Translations under genes and position numbers: made by a program
The notes under the pieces: model-generated
What the model was told of the DNA's origin: nothing
Seen by the model: only the letters and a program-made list of their open reading frames with translations
Databases searched by the model: none
Source of the DNA: an uncultured Treponema sp.
GTDB lineage: Bacteria > Spirochaetota > Spirochaetia > Treponematales > Treponemataceae
Direction: 5' to 3'
Length of the DNA: 64,000 nt
Assembly (NCBI GenBank): GCA_949299755.1
Contig: CASGBA010000008.1
Span: forward strand, 18,801 to 82,800
Part shown: in pieces, positions 7,396-15,805 of the stretch
Numbering within the stretch: the first letter of the stretch is position 1
Layout: each line of letters begins with the position of its first letter

Positions 7396-9337
7396 CCTCA
7401 ATCTCCTTGTCAAACAGAGCCAGGACTTCCTGCTTTTGAAGCTTGCCCATACTGTTATAAGGTATTTCCTGAACAAAACGCCAGCGTTTGGGGATTGTCA
7501 CAGGTTCAAGGTATTCAAAAAGCCTTGACCGGAAAACTTTCATCCGCCCTGCATGGTTTTCGGCACCCAGCAATTCTTCTCCTTTTTTGGATAAAACCAC
7601 TACAGCCGCAAGATACTGTCTTTTTTCTGACGACATGGCAAAAACAACCGTATCCTTCGCAAGTCCAGTTTGTATAATCCTGTTTTCAACCTCTATGAGC
7701 GAAACCCGTTTTTCCGCTATTTTGACAACGGAATCTTTACGGCCTATGAGCTTGAATTTCCCGTCTTCCCGCAAATCAGCTAAATCCGAAGAGTGGAATA
7801 TTCCTCCATGTATGGCGCTACAGTAAAACACCAGGCATCCGTCATCACCTGATTCCACAACCACGTCCTTTGTGGGTGTCCACCATTCAGACTCATCGTC
7901 CTTGTTTATCCTCCAGCCCACAGCTCCCGTTTCCGTACTTCCGTATATTTCCAAAGGATGGGAACCGTATGCCCGGTTGACTTCCAAGGCTTCATTCCTG
8001 CGCAAAACACCCCCTGCCGTAACAATACTGATATCCCGGATTATTTTCATTGATTCACCGATTGCCGGATCTTTAACACTCATTTTTAAGAATGAAGGGG
8101 TTGTAATAAAGGCGTATTTTTCATTTCCCAGATGAAGAAAATCATCAGGCTGGGAAATTTTTTCCCGGCGGAAAGGAACACCATAAACGAAAGGTTTTAT
8201 GGCGGCAAACACAATGCCGAAGGCGTGGTGGGGGTTAACGCTGGAAACAAGAAGACGCTTCTGGAAATCACCCCGCCACTTATCACCGATGGAATCATTG
8301 TCCCATTCAAGTTCCCTTATTTCGTGCAGAACCCCTTTCGGCTCCCCAGTAGATCCGGAAGTAAACAAATAAACCCTGGAATCCTCGGGTACAGGAGGAA
8401 GGGAAACATCAGTTATATCATTCACATCTCCGATTATTTCCGGAATGCAATCGGAATAGGAAAATTTATCTGCGGAAAGACACAATGTTTTACTGTCTAT
8501 AAGAGGCTTTATGAATTCAAATGAGTAATTTGAGGATACATAAGCTTCTTTGCCGCATTGCAAAACCGCGGTAAGCCCCACAATGAAATACCAGAAATCA
8601 TCGGAATGGAGGATGACTTTTTCAATGTCTTTACTGGAAATAAACTTCCTCAAAGCGGCGGTTTCATTTAAATAATCCTTCCAAAGTTTAAAATCTCCCT
8701 GGGAAAATTTCCCGGAATAACATACTATGGCATCCTTATCCCTGGAATTAACCGACATGGAAGAAAGTGAAAATCCCCTGCTGATTCTTTTTTGCATTCT
8801 ACCCCTTACGATGAATTCCGCTGCAAAAAGGCATCCTATCAATATGTAAGACACCAACCCGTTGTACAACGCCCATATTCCGGTACTTTGCTGAAAAACA
8901 GTAAACGCCGCTATTGAACCATTAACCACAAAAAACACGCACCATACGCAGGTTACACGCCGGCAATATCTTTGCACCGTTTTTATGTTTCCGTTCCATT
9001 TTATGTTTTTGTCTCCCAAACAGGCAAAGGTAAAAATGACGGTTTCATCATGCCTGAGAGACATCCCGAAGGTGAACAAAAAAACAAGATTCACAGCTAC
9101 GGGATAAAACCTTAAAACAATTTCACTGTCTGTCAAAATGACGGTGAAGGCAACAATCCCCATGATAAGAGGCGCAACCGGTACTTTGCCCTTTTTAAGC
9201 AGAAGAAGAGAGGCGGCAAGTACAATTATAACAAAACCAACCAGACGGACAGGAAAATGGAAAACAGAAACAGATAAAAAAACGGCTGCCGGATACAATA
9301 CAGCCAGAATGTATCCGGTTATTTTTGACAGTGACAT
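7385..9337 (-). CDS. apeH: Fused membrane protein and acyl/aryl-ACP ligase (ApeG-ApeH-like)
   Basis: A 650-residue two-part protein. Residues 1-190 carry about six hydrophobic segments and resemble the small membrane protein of APE clusters (COG4648-like). Residues 200-650 are an AMP-forming ligase with the P-loop-like Thr-Ser-Gly-Ser-Thr-Gly-Glu-Pro-Lys-Gly (326-335), Tyr-Gly-Ser-Thr-Glu-Thr-Gly, and a C-terminal catalytic Lys in Asn-Ser-Met-Gly-Lys-Leu-Gln-Lys. It should activate the aromatic starter (4-hydroxybenzoate or similar) as an adenylate and load it onto ACP. In E. coli these are two genes, so the fusion is notable and ties activation to the membrane. Its end overlaps the dehydratase by 11 bases. 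Confidence 0.85.
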   Translation of the reverse strand: MSLSKITGYILAVLYPAAVFLSVSVFHFPVRLVGFVIIVLAASLLLLKKGKVPVAPLIMGIVAFTVILTDSEIVLRFYPVAVNLVFLFTFGMSLRHDETVIFTFACLGDKNIKWNGNIKTVQRYCRRVTCVWCVFFVVNGSIAAFTVFQQSTGIWALYNGLVSYILIGCLFAAEFIVRGRMQKRISRGFSLSSMSVNSRDKDAIVCYSGKFSQGDFKLWKDYLNETAALRKFISSKDIEKVILHSDDFWYFIVGLTAVLQCGKEAYVSSNYSFEFIKPLIDSKTLCLSADKFSYSDCIPEIIGDVNDITDVSLPPVPEDSRVYLFTSGSTGEPKGVLHEIRELEWDNDSIGDKWRGDFQKRLLVSSVNPHHAFGIVFAAIKPFVYGVPFRREKISQPDDFLHLGNEKYAFITTPSFLKMSVKDPAIGESMKIIRDISIVTAGGVLRRNEALEVNRAYGSHPLEIYGSTETGAVGWRINKDDESEWWTPTKDVVVESGDDGCLVFYCSAIHGGIFHSSDLADLREDGKFKLIGRKDSVVKIAEKRVSLIEVENRIIQTGLAKDTVVFAMSSEKRQYLAAVVVLSKKGEELLGAENHAGRMKVFRSRLFEYLEPVTIPKRWRFVQEIPYNSMGKLQKQEVLALFDKEIEGGR

Positions 9338-9339
9338 CC

Positions 9340-9585
9340 TTACTTGCTGTTTTTTGAAAGCAACTCAATCAAATCCCTGATTGTTCTGATCTCCCTGAAC
9401 ATATTTGCATCAACCTTGGGCGGCAGATAATCCTTGAATTTAACAATAAGTTCCGCCGCATCAATGGAATCCAAATCAAAATCTTCCACCAGATTCGAAT
9501 CCAGCGTGATATCATCCCGGTTAATGTCAAACTCATCCGCCAGGATATTCCTGATACGTTCAAATAAATCTTCTTCCAATGCCAT
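9340..9585 (-). CDS. apeF: Acyl carrier protein (ApeF-like)
   Basis: An 81-residue acidic acyl carrier protein. The phosphopantetheine attachment serine is Ser40 in Phe-Asp-Leu-Asp-Ser-Ile-Asp-Ala-Ala-Glu-Leu. It lies six bases after the other ACP gene and three bases before the ligase fusion, so carrier and loading enzyme are co-translated. APE systems use two carrier proteins, one thought to carry the starter and the other the growing chain; which is which cannot be told here. Confidence 0.9.
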   Translation of the reverse strand: MALEEDLFERIRNILADEFDINRDDITLDSNLVEDFDLDSIDAAELIVKFKDYLPPKVDANMFREIRTIRDLIELLSKNSK

Positions 9586-9591
9586 TCCGGG

Positions 9592-9849
9592 TCACTCCTT
9601 ATGTGCCGAGATATATTCCGCAAGCGTATTTACCGAACGGAAATACTTCTTGTTGTCCCCGTTCTCCTTGGAAAAAGAAACTCCGTATTTTTTTTTGAGG
9701 GCAATCCCCAGTTCCAGCGCGTCAACACTATCCAAGCCAAGACCTTCACCAAAAAGAACCTCATCATCGCCGATATCATCGGGAGAAACCCCTTCCAGCT
9801 CCAAACTGGAAATAATCAAACCTTTGATTTCCTGCTTTAATTCTTCCAT
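9592..9849 (-). CDS. apeE: Acyl carrier protein (ApeE-like)
   Basis: An 85-residue carrier protein, with Ser41 in Gly-Leu-Asp-Ser-Val-Asp-Ala-Leu-Glu-Leu as the 4'-phosphopantetheine site, followed by Gly-Ile-Ala-Leu-Lys-Lys-Lys-Tyr-Gly-Val, the typical second-helix sequence of APE and DUF-type carriers. First of two tandem ACP genes in the operon. A 130-base gap separates it from the acyltransferase upstream. Confidence 0.9.
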   Translation of the reverse strand: MEELKQEIKGLIISSLELEGVSPDDIGDDEVLFGEGLGLDSVDALELGIALKKKYGVSFSKENGDNKKYFRSVNTLAEYISAHKE

Positions 9850-9979
9850 AAAATACCGCCCTAATAAAACCGATGGGAATCTTCAATTCTTTTATTTTAC
9901 TTCAGAATAATTCTAAAAATCAATACTTTTCAGCAGCCAGGATATTTGAGCGCCTCTGGGATTCCCGGTAAAAATTCCG

Positions 9980-10738
9980 TCAATTCACATTGCGGCGGTA
10001 CATTTTTTCCAGAAATTCAGTCATTTTTATGGATTTTTCCCTGTCGTTTTTACCTTCAAACATACTGGGATAGAGTTCTTCCCCTCTGGTGAAAGAATAG
10101 GAATAACAGCCGGCGTCATTTATCTGCCAGAAGGGGTCCTGTTTCCTCAAACCTTCTTTGTCATTCCCGCCAATATACAGCGGGACAACGGGGGCATCCG
10201 CGAAAAGAGACACACAGGCAAAACCCCGCTTTATAGTAACCGGCATCCCCTGTTTTGTCCTGGTACCTTCGGGAAATATAATCAGGGTTTCATTTTTGGC
10301 AAGGGAATCGGCGCAAGCGCGCTTAAGCTCATCAATATCCTCATTGTTTGCGATATACAATACCCTTACTATGGAGCCTACTACAGTATGAAGCAATCCG
10401 CCCCTCACGATGCAGTTGGCACCGGGAATAAGGGAAAAAAGGATCACCACGTCCAGCAGGGAGGGATGGTTCGGGGCTATGATTTTTCCGCCTGTATCGG
10501 AAAAATCCGGGATGGGGCCTTCAAACCTTAAAAGCCCCAAAAGCATGCACATCCGTACAATCAGCCTGTGGGACAGGGTGACGGAACGGCGGCCCGTTTC
10601 CCGGAATTTGTCATTGGAACGGATGAAGAGCTTCTCCAATGGGAGGACAATCAGTCCCAGAACAAAGCTTCCTATCCCGAAAAAAAGGTAAATCAGGGAT
10701 TTCCGTATGCTTATCCTGGTTTTCCCTATTCTAACCAT
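9980..10738 (-). CDS. 1-acylglycerol-phosphate-type acyltransferase (ApeD-like)
   Basis: A 252-residue PlsC-type acyltransferase with one N-terminal membrane segment (about 16-35). The H-x4-D motif is His91-Pro-Ser-Leu-Leu-Asp96, and the acceptor-binding Phe-Pro-Glu-Gly-Thr-Arg is at 155-160. In APE clusters this second acyltransferase helps build the lipid that carries the polyene. It starts inside the ApeC-like gene (13-base overlap). Confidence 0.85.
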   Translation of the reverse strand: MVRIGKTRISIRKSLIYLFFGIGSFVLGLIVLPLEKLFIRSNDKFRETGRRSVTLSHRLIVRMCMLLGLLRFEGPIPDFSDTGGKIIAPNHPSLLDVVILFSLIPGANCIVRGGLLHTVVGSIVRVLYIANNEDIDELKRACADSLAKNETLIIFPEGTRTKQGMPVTIKRGFACVSLFADAPVVPLYIGGNDKEGLRKQDPFWQINDAGCYSYSFTRGEELYPSMFEGKNDREKSIKMTEFLEKMYRRNVN

Positions 10739-11376
10739 ACATCTCCTTTATTTTGAATGAGATACCTGACAAAACTCCTCTGATCGCACAAAGATTGGCC
10801 GGGGAAATCATCCATAGCACCAGGGCCGGAGACTTTCACTCCGATACACATTGGGGGAAGAATCGGCGCCGTAATGTTGTTGCGGTATTCGTCCGGAACT
10901 CGCTCCTCCGCATAAATAAGCATCGCGGACTTCATCCTGCCGGTTTTTAAGGGGGCACATCCCACGGTGACAAGGTTCCTGATCACATTGTCAAAGCCGG
11001 AATAAACCGGGCTGTAAGGAACCTTGGAGCCGAGAAGGATTGTGGCTTCAGCCGGCGCCGTATTGAAAACGGAAAGGGTAAACAAAGCGGGCATTACTCC
11101 GTTGTCTTTTGCAAAAGCACTGTTGATTTTATACTGAACATCGATTTCACCCCGGACTGAAGTGAAGAACAAAATATCCGTGTCCAGTTTGAGGTGCTCT
11201 ACCATCCAGCAGGTCATTTTTGTAAGCTGGCTGAATCTCCTTGTGGCGATGGGAGAAGCGAAGGTGATTTTGGGCGATTCGGGGGAATCGGCGATTTCCT
11301 GTCTGCCCTCTACCCATCCAAACCAGTCATCCTTTGATTCCAATCCGGGAGCCCACAGGGAGAATGAGTCCACCAT
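10726..11376 (-). CDS. apeC: ApeC-like chain-length partner (ketoacyl synthase N-terminal domain)
   Basis: A 216-residue protein of the Ketoacyl-synt_2 type. It aligns by eye with the N-terminal half of a ketosynthase (Ala-Ser-Pro-Ile-Ala-Thr-Arg-Arg-Phe-Ser-Gln-Leu-Thr, then Ser-Val-Phe-Asn-Thr-Ala-Pro-Ala-Glu-Ala), but where a synthase has its catalytic Cys this one has none in a Ser-Ala-Cys context, and the C-terminal His residues are absent because the protein is only half length. That is the known ApeC architecture, an inactive partner setting chain length when bound to ApeO. It starts at the last base of the methyltransferase gene and overlaps the acyltransferase after it. Confidence 0.75.
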   Translation of the reverse strand: MVDSFSLWAPGLESKDDWFGWVEGRQEIADSPESPKITFASPIATRRFSQLTKMTCWMVEHLKLDTDILFFTSVRGEIDVQYKINSAFAKDNGVMPALFTLSVFNTAPAEATILLGSKVPYSPVYSGFDNVIRNLVTVGCAPLKTGRMKSAMLIYAEERVPDEYRNNITAPILPPMCIGVKVSGPGAMDDFPGQSLCDQRSFVRYLIQNKGDVWLE

Positions 11377-12458
11377 TACGAGGCTCTCCTGAAAACAAGA
11401 AGCGTATAGCTGAAAACACCCAGATTGTGGTGGGCTGTTTCCAGCTTCAGTCCGCCACGCTCTATGGCAGGCACAATGTCATCATAGGTGTACATACGGC
11501 TGTTCCCGTTGGCGATGCAGGTAAAATATAAGCTTGTCTCCTGAAGGCAGAAGGAAGAAGCCCGGAACCGCTGTTTGTCAATCAATGGCTCAAGCACATA
11601 CACCTTCGCATCCTTTGTGACGGCGGCTGAAACCTTTCCGCAAATTCTGGTTATTTCTTCCGGAGAGAAGCAATCCAGAAACTGACTCATCCACACCACA
11701 TCAGCACCAGGTGGAACGGCGGTTTCATCCGCAAGAATATCCGCCGGGAAGGTCTTGATTCTGCCGGAAAATCCTTCCGCGGCGGCGTTTTTTTCCGCTA
11801 CGGCGGTCTGGCCGGGCAAATCTATTATGGTGACTTCCACATCAGGATCATGCTTCACGCAGGTAAGGGCCCACCTTGCGGTATTGCCGCCGATATCGTA
11901 CAGTTTCCGGGGTTTACCGGCAAACACAATGTCAAGGGTTTCCGGAAAGATGTTGTCGGAATAATTATGGTCGAAGGCGAACCAGCTGTTTCTGGCTTTT
12001 TCAGGAAGGGAAGACAGGGCTTCGTATACGGTTTTCCATTTTTCCCCGAAGGTTTTTAATCCGGCGGGTTTTCCCGTCCGTATACTCTCCTCCAGGTATT
12101 TAGCGCCGTCGTAGCAGACATCCTGCATAAAATCCATATTCACTTTTGTCAGGTAATCATCCGCCAGGAAACACCCTGTCTTGCCGAGCACAAAACGGTT
12201 ATCTCCATTGATTTTCAAAATACCCAATCCGAGACCTATCTGGATAAGAACAGAAACCCCGTAGGCTGACACAGAGCACTTCTCCGAAATTTCCCCTTCT
12301 GTAAGTCCCCTCTCCCCACTTTTGAGAAGCTCCGCCAGCATCCCCAGCCGGATCATTGAATAGGCGGCCTGGAAACTGAATGGGGCAAAGGCTATTTTCT
12401 GAGCCTCAAACCGTGCGTCCACAGCACTTATGTTATCTTCCTGGTAATAATTATCCAT
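11376..12458 (-). CDS. SAM-dependent O-methyltransferase (aryl polyene head-group)
   Basis: First gene of the APE operon; 360 residues. It has an N-terminal winged-helix dimerisation region (Gly-Leu-Thr-Glu-Gly-Glu-Ile-Ser-Glu-Lys-Cys, about 50-60) and a class I methyltransferase domain with the SAM-binding Leu-Tyr-Asp-Ile-Gly-Gly-Asn-Thr-Ala, followed by Val-Thr-Ile-Ile-Asp-Leu-Pro. This is the O-methyltransferase/acetylserotonin-type fold; in APE clusters it would methylate the aromatic head. The start at 12458 has GGAAGG upstream. A longer frame from 12506 is ruled out because the promoter -10 lies inside it. Confidence 0.8.
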   Translation of the reverse strand: MDNYYQEDNISAVDARFEAQKIAFAPFSFQAAYSMIRLGMLAELLKSGERGLTEGEISEKCSVSAYGVSVLIQIGLGLGILKINGDNRFVLGKTGCFLADDYLTKVNMDFMQDVCYDGAKYLEESIRTGKPAGLKTFGEKWKTVYEALSSLPEKARNSWFAFDHNYSDNIFPETLDIVFAGKPRKLYDIGGNTARWALTCVKHDPDVEVTIIDLPGQTAVAEKNAAAEGFSGRIKTFPADILADETAVPPGADVVWMSQFLDCFSPEEITRICGKVSAAVTKDAKVYVLEPLIDKQRFRASSFCLQETSLYFTCIANGNSRMYTYDDIVPAIERGGLKLETAHHNLGVFSYTLLVFRRAS

Positions 12459-12486
12459 TTTTGTTCCGAATCTTCCTTCCTGTATC

Positions 12487-12514
12487 ATTATACCATAAAA
12501 CGGCATTTAGTAAA
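12487..12514 (-). promoter_or_regulatory. Promoter of the aryl polyene operon
   Basis: On the minus strand a -35 TTTACT (12,509-12,514) and a perfect -10 TATAAT (12,487-12,492) are separated by 16 bases, and the -10 is extended (TGG before it). Transcription would begin near 12,480, about 20 bases before the methyltransferase ATG. No other strong promoter was seen within the cluster, so it may drive all APE genes. Confidence 0.7.
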
Positions 12515-12526
12515 CAGATTTGTAAA

Positions 12527-12555
12527 TTGACACTGTAAAGTTATCATGTTAATAT
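12527..12555 (+). promoter_or_regulatory. Promoter giving a predicted leaderless transcript
   Basis: TTGACA (12,527-12,532), 17 bases, TAATAT (12,550-12,555). The ATG of the next gene begins only six bases after the -10, where transcription should start, and there is no SD sequence. The promoter is divergent from the APE promoter 13 bases away, so the two may influence each other. Confidence 0.65.
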
Positions 12556-12561
12556 TCTTGC

Positions 12562-13095
12562 ATGAAAAAGTTGTTACCTGTCTTTATTATTATTCTTATG
12601 GTTTGCCCGGTCTTTTCGGCTACAATAATCACCAAATCCGGACAGACACTCAAAGGTGAAGTCATCAATAAAAATGATGACAGTATTTCGGTTTTATTAA
12701 AGATCGATATGGAAGACATACAATCGATAGATGAAACTTCAGACTTTGTTTGCCCTGAAAAGAAGGTACCTGTTAAACCGGGTAATTTTGAAATAATCCA
12801 AGGGAATGCGGTGCCTTTCCCGGCCAATATTTCCAGTCTGAAAAGAGCTGTCTTCAAGGCCCTGAAAAGCCACGGGTATACGATTCTGTCCGATGAACCC
12901 GGTATAATAACATATATGCTGAAAAAAGACGATTATGACTGTACCGTAAGATTCTGTTACTGTCCGAACGAGTATTGGTATGAATATGTGGACTCCACTA
13001 ATTTGGATGCCAATCCTGCGAAGAATAAAATCCACAGAAGTTACTACCGCTGGATTAATATACTGGAAGAGGATATATCGGATTTGTATTGGTGA
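12562..13095 (+). CDS. Secreted protein of unknown function
   Basis: I do not recognise this 177-residue protein. It begins with a clear signal peptide (Met-Lys-Lys, hydrophobic run, cleavage after Val-Phe-Ser-Ala). The next 40 residues (Ile-Thr-Lys-Ser-Gly-Gln-Thr-Leu-Lys-Gly-Glu-Val-Ile) look like the small SH3-like beta fold seen at the start of many secreted spirochaete and bacteroidete proteins. The rest is a mixed alpha/beta region with a Cys-Tyr-Cys motif. It stands alone, divergent from the pigment operon, with its own near-consensus promoter placed so that the message would be leaderless. Confidence 0.7.
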   Translation: MKKLLPVFIIILMVCPVFSATIITKSGQTLKGEVINKNDDSISVLLKIDMEDIQSIDETSDFVCPEKKVPVKPGNFEIIQGNAVPFPANISSLKRAVFKALKSHGYTILSDEPGIITYMLKKDDYDCTVRFCYCPNEYWYEYVDSTNLDANPAKNKIHRSYYRWINILEEDISDLYW

Positions 13096-13555
13096 GGAAA
13101 GGACGCCAGAGAAACCCGGCACAGGCAAAGTGAGGAGAGTGGATCAAAAGCGAAATCAGCGGAAGCCAGGTGTACCGGAATACCATACTCCGGTACTCGA
13201 ATTTTATTACACGGTTTTTAAAATGTGCATTATCTGGTTTTCACACAAAAACTTGGAAAAACATCAAAAAAACCAAGTATTTCCGTACAAATGCTTTCCG
13301 CTAGTCTTAAATAAATAGATTCCATACTCAACACCTGAAAACACTTTCCAGAAAATTTTAATCAGCCTAATTTTCGGTAACCATCAAATATTTTACCAGG
13401 CATAGGATAAAGTCACAATTTCAATGGTTGTACCGTAAGACACTTAAACACGCTATCGGGATTTTCAGACAGGAGGCAAGATTTCAGAAACAAAATGATC
13501 CCGGTATATATGGATGTGCACCAGCTGACAGAAAAACCAGGCACTCTAAACGTTT
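13096..13555. other. Gene-free stretch between secreted protein and polysaccharide locus
   Basis: No reading frame with a plausible start and composition was found, no hairpin with a T-run, and no tRNA. It separates the 3' ends of two convergent transcription units; the base composition drops from the APE side towards the AT-rich polysaccharide locus. Confidence 0.5.
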
Positions 13556-14635
13556 TCAGTTCTGCCATAAACGATTATACTGTTCTGCAATATGGCGCCA
13601 GCTGTACAGCCGCAGTCCAATATCGTGCATAGTTTCGCCAACAGTTGCAAAACTACTCTGCTTTTCTTTCAGTAATCGGACAATATCAGACGCAGTATGC
13701 CAATATAAACACTGTTCTTCGGTAGTAGCCCGATTATACACGCAGTCATAAGCAAGAATGGGCAGTCCCAGACACATCGCTTCTACTAGAGACGGATTAG
13801 TTCCTCCCGCACTGTGTCCGTGAATGTACACAGCAGCATGTGCACGTATCCAGTTTATTGCACGGGAATCATATATTGAATCAAGGAGATGAAGGTTAGA
13901 AAAACCGTTGTATTTACGGCGAAGCGTTCTTCCCCATTCAGATTTTTCCCAATTACCGACAAGGACAAGATTCTCCTGCGGCATACCGGAAAACGCTTCC
14001 AGTATCAGGTGAATATTATTTTCAGGCTCTATGCGGCAAACGGCGGTTGCATAAGGTTCCGTGCAAAACGGATATTTTCCGTATAAAGAATCATCCTCAA
14101 CTTTTGACACATGATCACCTCCGTAGGCAATCAAAACCGCCTCCTTACCATACTCGGATTTAATATAATCCGTGATTCCATTGTTGTCACCGATTACAAT
14201 ATTTGAATAACGGACCGCCATCCTCTCACTGTATTTTAAGAGTGACCTTGCATACCATTTCCATTTTTCTCGTTTCCATTCCAATCCGTCTATGTTGGTT
14301 ATGATTTTGCCTTTAAATGTACGGCGGATGAAAGGCAGAAACATACAGCCGGAGACACCAAGTATCAGCATGACATCACAGTCTAAAGACCTCTTCATAC
14401 TCTCATAGTCATACAGAATACTGCTTATCCCGTTCGCGTCCCGGTCAAGATATACCAGCTGCGCTCCTTTATACGATGTCAGCCGTTCGCTGTATTTTTT
14501 TGCGGAACAAAATACCCGATACTGAATTCCGTCCGGAGTATAATCCAGCAGATTATCAACAAGGGATTCAAAACCGCCGTAGCAGGCAGGCACTCCAACG
14601 GTACCGATGATAGAGATGAGAAATTTACTATCCAT
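13556..14635 (-). CDS. Glycosyltransferase, DUF1972/GT4 rhamnosyltransferase type
   Basis: A 359-residue GT-B glycosyltransferase. The N-terminus Ile-Ile-Gly-Thr-Val-Gly-Val-Pro-Ala-Cys-Tyr-Gly-Gly-Phe-Glu-Ser is the signature of the DUF1972 domain found in capsule rhamnosyltransferases such as Cps2T. The C-terminal donor-binding region holds His-Ser-Ala-Gly-Gly-Thr-Asn-Pro-Ser-Leu-Val-Glu-Ala-Met, the E-x7-E-type site of GT4. Last gene of the polysaccharide locus in reading direction; its product would be cytoplasmic or at the inner membrane face, adding a sugar to the lipid-linked repeat. Confidence 0.85.
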   Translation of the reverse strand: MDSKFLISIIGTVGVPACYGGFESLVDNLLDYTPDGIQYRVFCSAKKYSERLTSYKGAQLVYLDRDANGISSILYDYESMKRSLDCDVMLILGVSGCMFLPFIRRTFKGKIITNIDGLEWKREKWKWYARSLLKYSERMAVRYSNIVIGDNNGITDYIKSEYGKEAVLIAYGGDHVSKVEDDSLYGKYPFCTEPYATAVCRIEPENNIHLILEAFSGMPQENLVLVGNWEKSEWGRTLRRKYNGFSNLHLLDSIYDSRAINWIRAHAAVYIHGHSAGGTNPSLVEAMCLGLPILAYDCVYNRATTEEQCLYWHTASDIVRLLKEKQSSFATVGETMHDIGLRLYSWRHIAEQYNRLWQN

Positions 14636-14667
14636 AATAAAACTTATAACATTAGGTTAAAGATAAA

Positions 14668-15762
14668 TTATTCATTGAGAATCTTTTCAATCGAAGCAAC
14701 CATATGCTGACAATCGTATTTCTTTGCCATCTGAATGGCACCGTGAGCCAGTTGTATATACAGTTCACGGTCAGAAAGTATCTTTTCTAATTGTTCAACA
14801 ATTTTATCTAACGATCTAACAGAAATTCTATATCCATTGATACCATCTTCTACTAATTCAGTAATTCCTCCTATTTCAGGAACAATTACTGGCAATCCAG
14901 CAGTCATGGCTTCCAAAACAGTTAGTCCAAATGTTTCAATAAAAACAGAACTATCAGATAAATTTAGTACAACACTTGCAGACTTATAAAATGAAACGAT
15001 ATCCGTTTGCTGAGAGTACACAGTAATATTTGCAGACGGAATAATTTTATTATCAGATAGAAAATTATTGATATTCTTAAACGTATCATTAACAACAAGC
15101 GTAAAATTAAAATCTGGCAATTTTTTGGCAAGCTCAAAGAATTTGATAACGCCTTTATAAACTTTTAACGACGAGAGCATTAACACAGTTTTTCGTTCAA
15201 AAGATTTTTCAGCAAAATCACTAAAGGAAGGCTCAAGTCTGAGAGAGGTCAATTTTTGAATCGTATTTGGAACAATAAATACATTCTTTTTTCGCTTTAA
15301 GAATGAGCGCTGATATGCAGAAACACAAACGATTTTATCAGCAATACACTGCATTACATTTGCTAATAATGTATATAGTTTACCTTTCACAAATGCGTTT
15401 TCATGATAATGATACACCACCTGTTTGTGCATTAACTTTGCAGCAAGTGCAGCGCCACACGGCATAATTGTATTTACATAAAAAACAATATCTTTACACC
15501 TAGCATACCGCAACGTAAAAAAGAAAAAATAAACTTGCACAGCCCCCCATCTTAATAATGTCAACAATTTATTGGGAGAGAAACAATATTTAAAAGTATA
15601 TTTTACCAATGTTTGTGCTTTAAGATTATCTAAAACACCTCCTTGTGTAGTGACAAGATCAATAACAAAGCCTTTATCGAGCAGCTCTTGCAGGACAACA
15701 AAAAGTGCTTTAGGACTTCCAGAATAATCATTAAGTAAATGAAAACAAACAATTTTTTTCAT
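14668..15762 (-). CDS. Family 4 glycosyltransferase
   Basis: A 364-residue GT-B transferase. The C-terminal half shows Phe-Ile-Glu-Thr-Phe-Gly-Leu-Thr-Val-Leu-Glu-Ala-Met-Thr-Ala-Gly-Leu-Pro-Val-Ile, the retaining GT4 donor site. The N-terminal acceptor domain has Gly-Ser-Pro-Lys-Ala in its first loop. The gene is AT-rich compared with the pigment operon. Donor and acceptor unknown; it is one of five transferases of this locus. Confidence 0.85.
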   Translation of the reverse strand: MKKIVCFHLLNDYSGSPKALFVVLQELLDKGFVIDLVTTQGGVLDNLKAQTLVKYTFKYCFSPNKLLTLLRWGAVQVYFFFFTLRYARCKDIVFYVNTIMPCGAALAAKLMHKQVVYHYHENAFVKGKLYTLLANVMQCIADKIVCVSAYQRSFLKRKKNVFIVPNTIQKLTSLRLEPSFSDFAEKSFERKTVLMLSSLKVYKGVIKFFELAKKLPDFNFTLVVNDTFKNINNFLSDNKIIPSANITVYSQQTDIVSFYKSASVVLNLSDSSVFIETFGLTVLEAMTAGLPVIVPEIGGITELVEDGINGYRISVRSLDKIVEQLEKILSDRELYIQLAHGAIQMAKKYDCQHMVASIEKILNE

Positions 15763-15805
15763 GGCAATTCTATGAACAATTTATATTAAAACAAATGCAT
15801 TCACA

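Noticed and set aside
12459..12506. Extended start of the methyltransferase gene
   Set aside because: The promoter -10 TATAAT lies within it, so it would not be transcribed as coding sequence.
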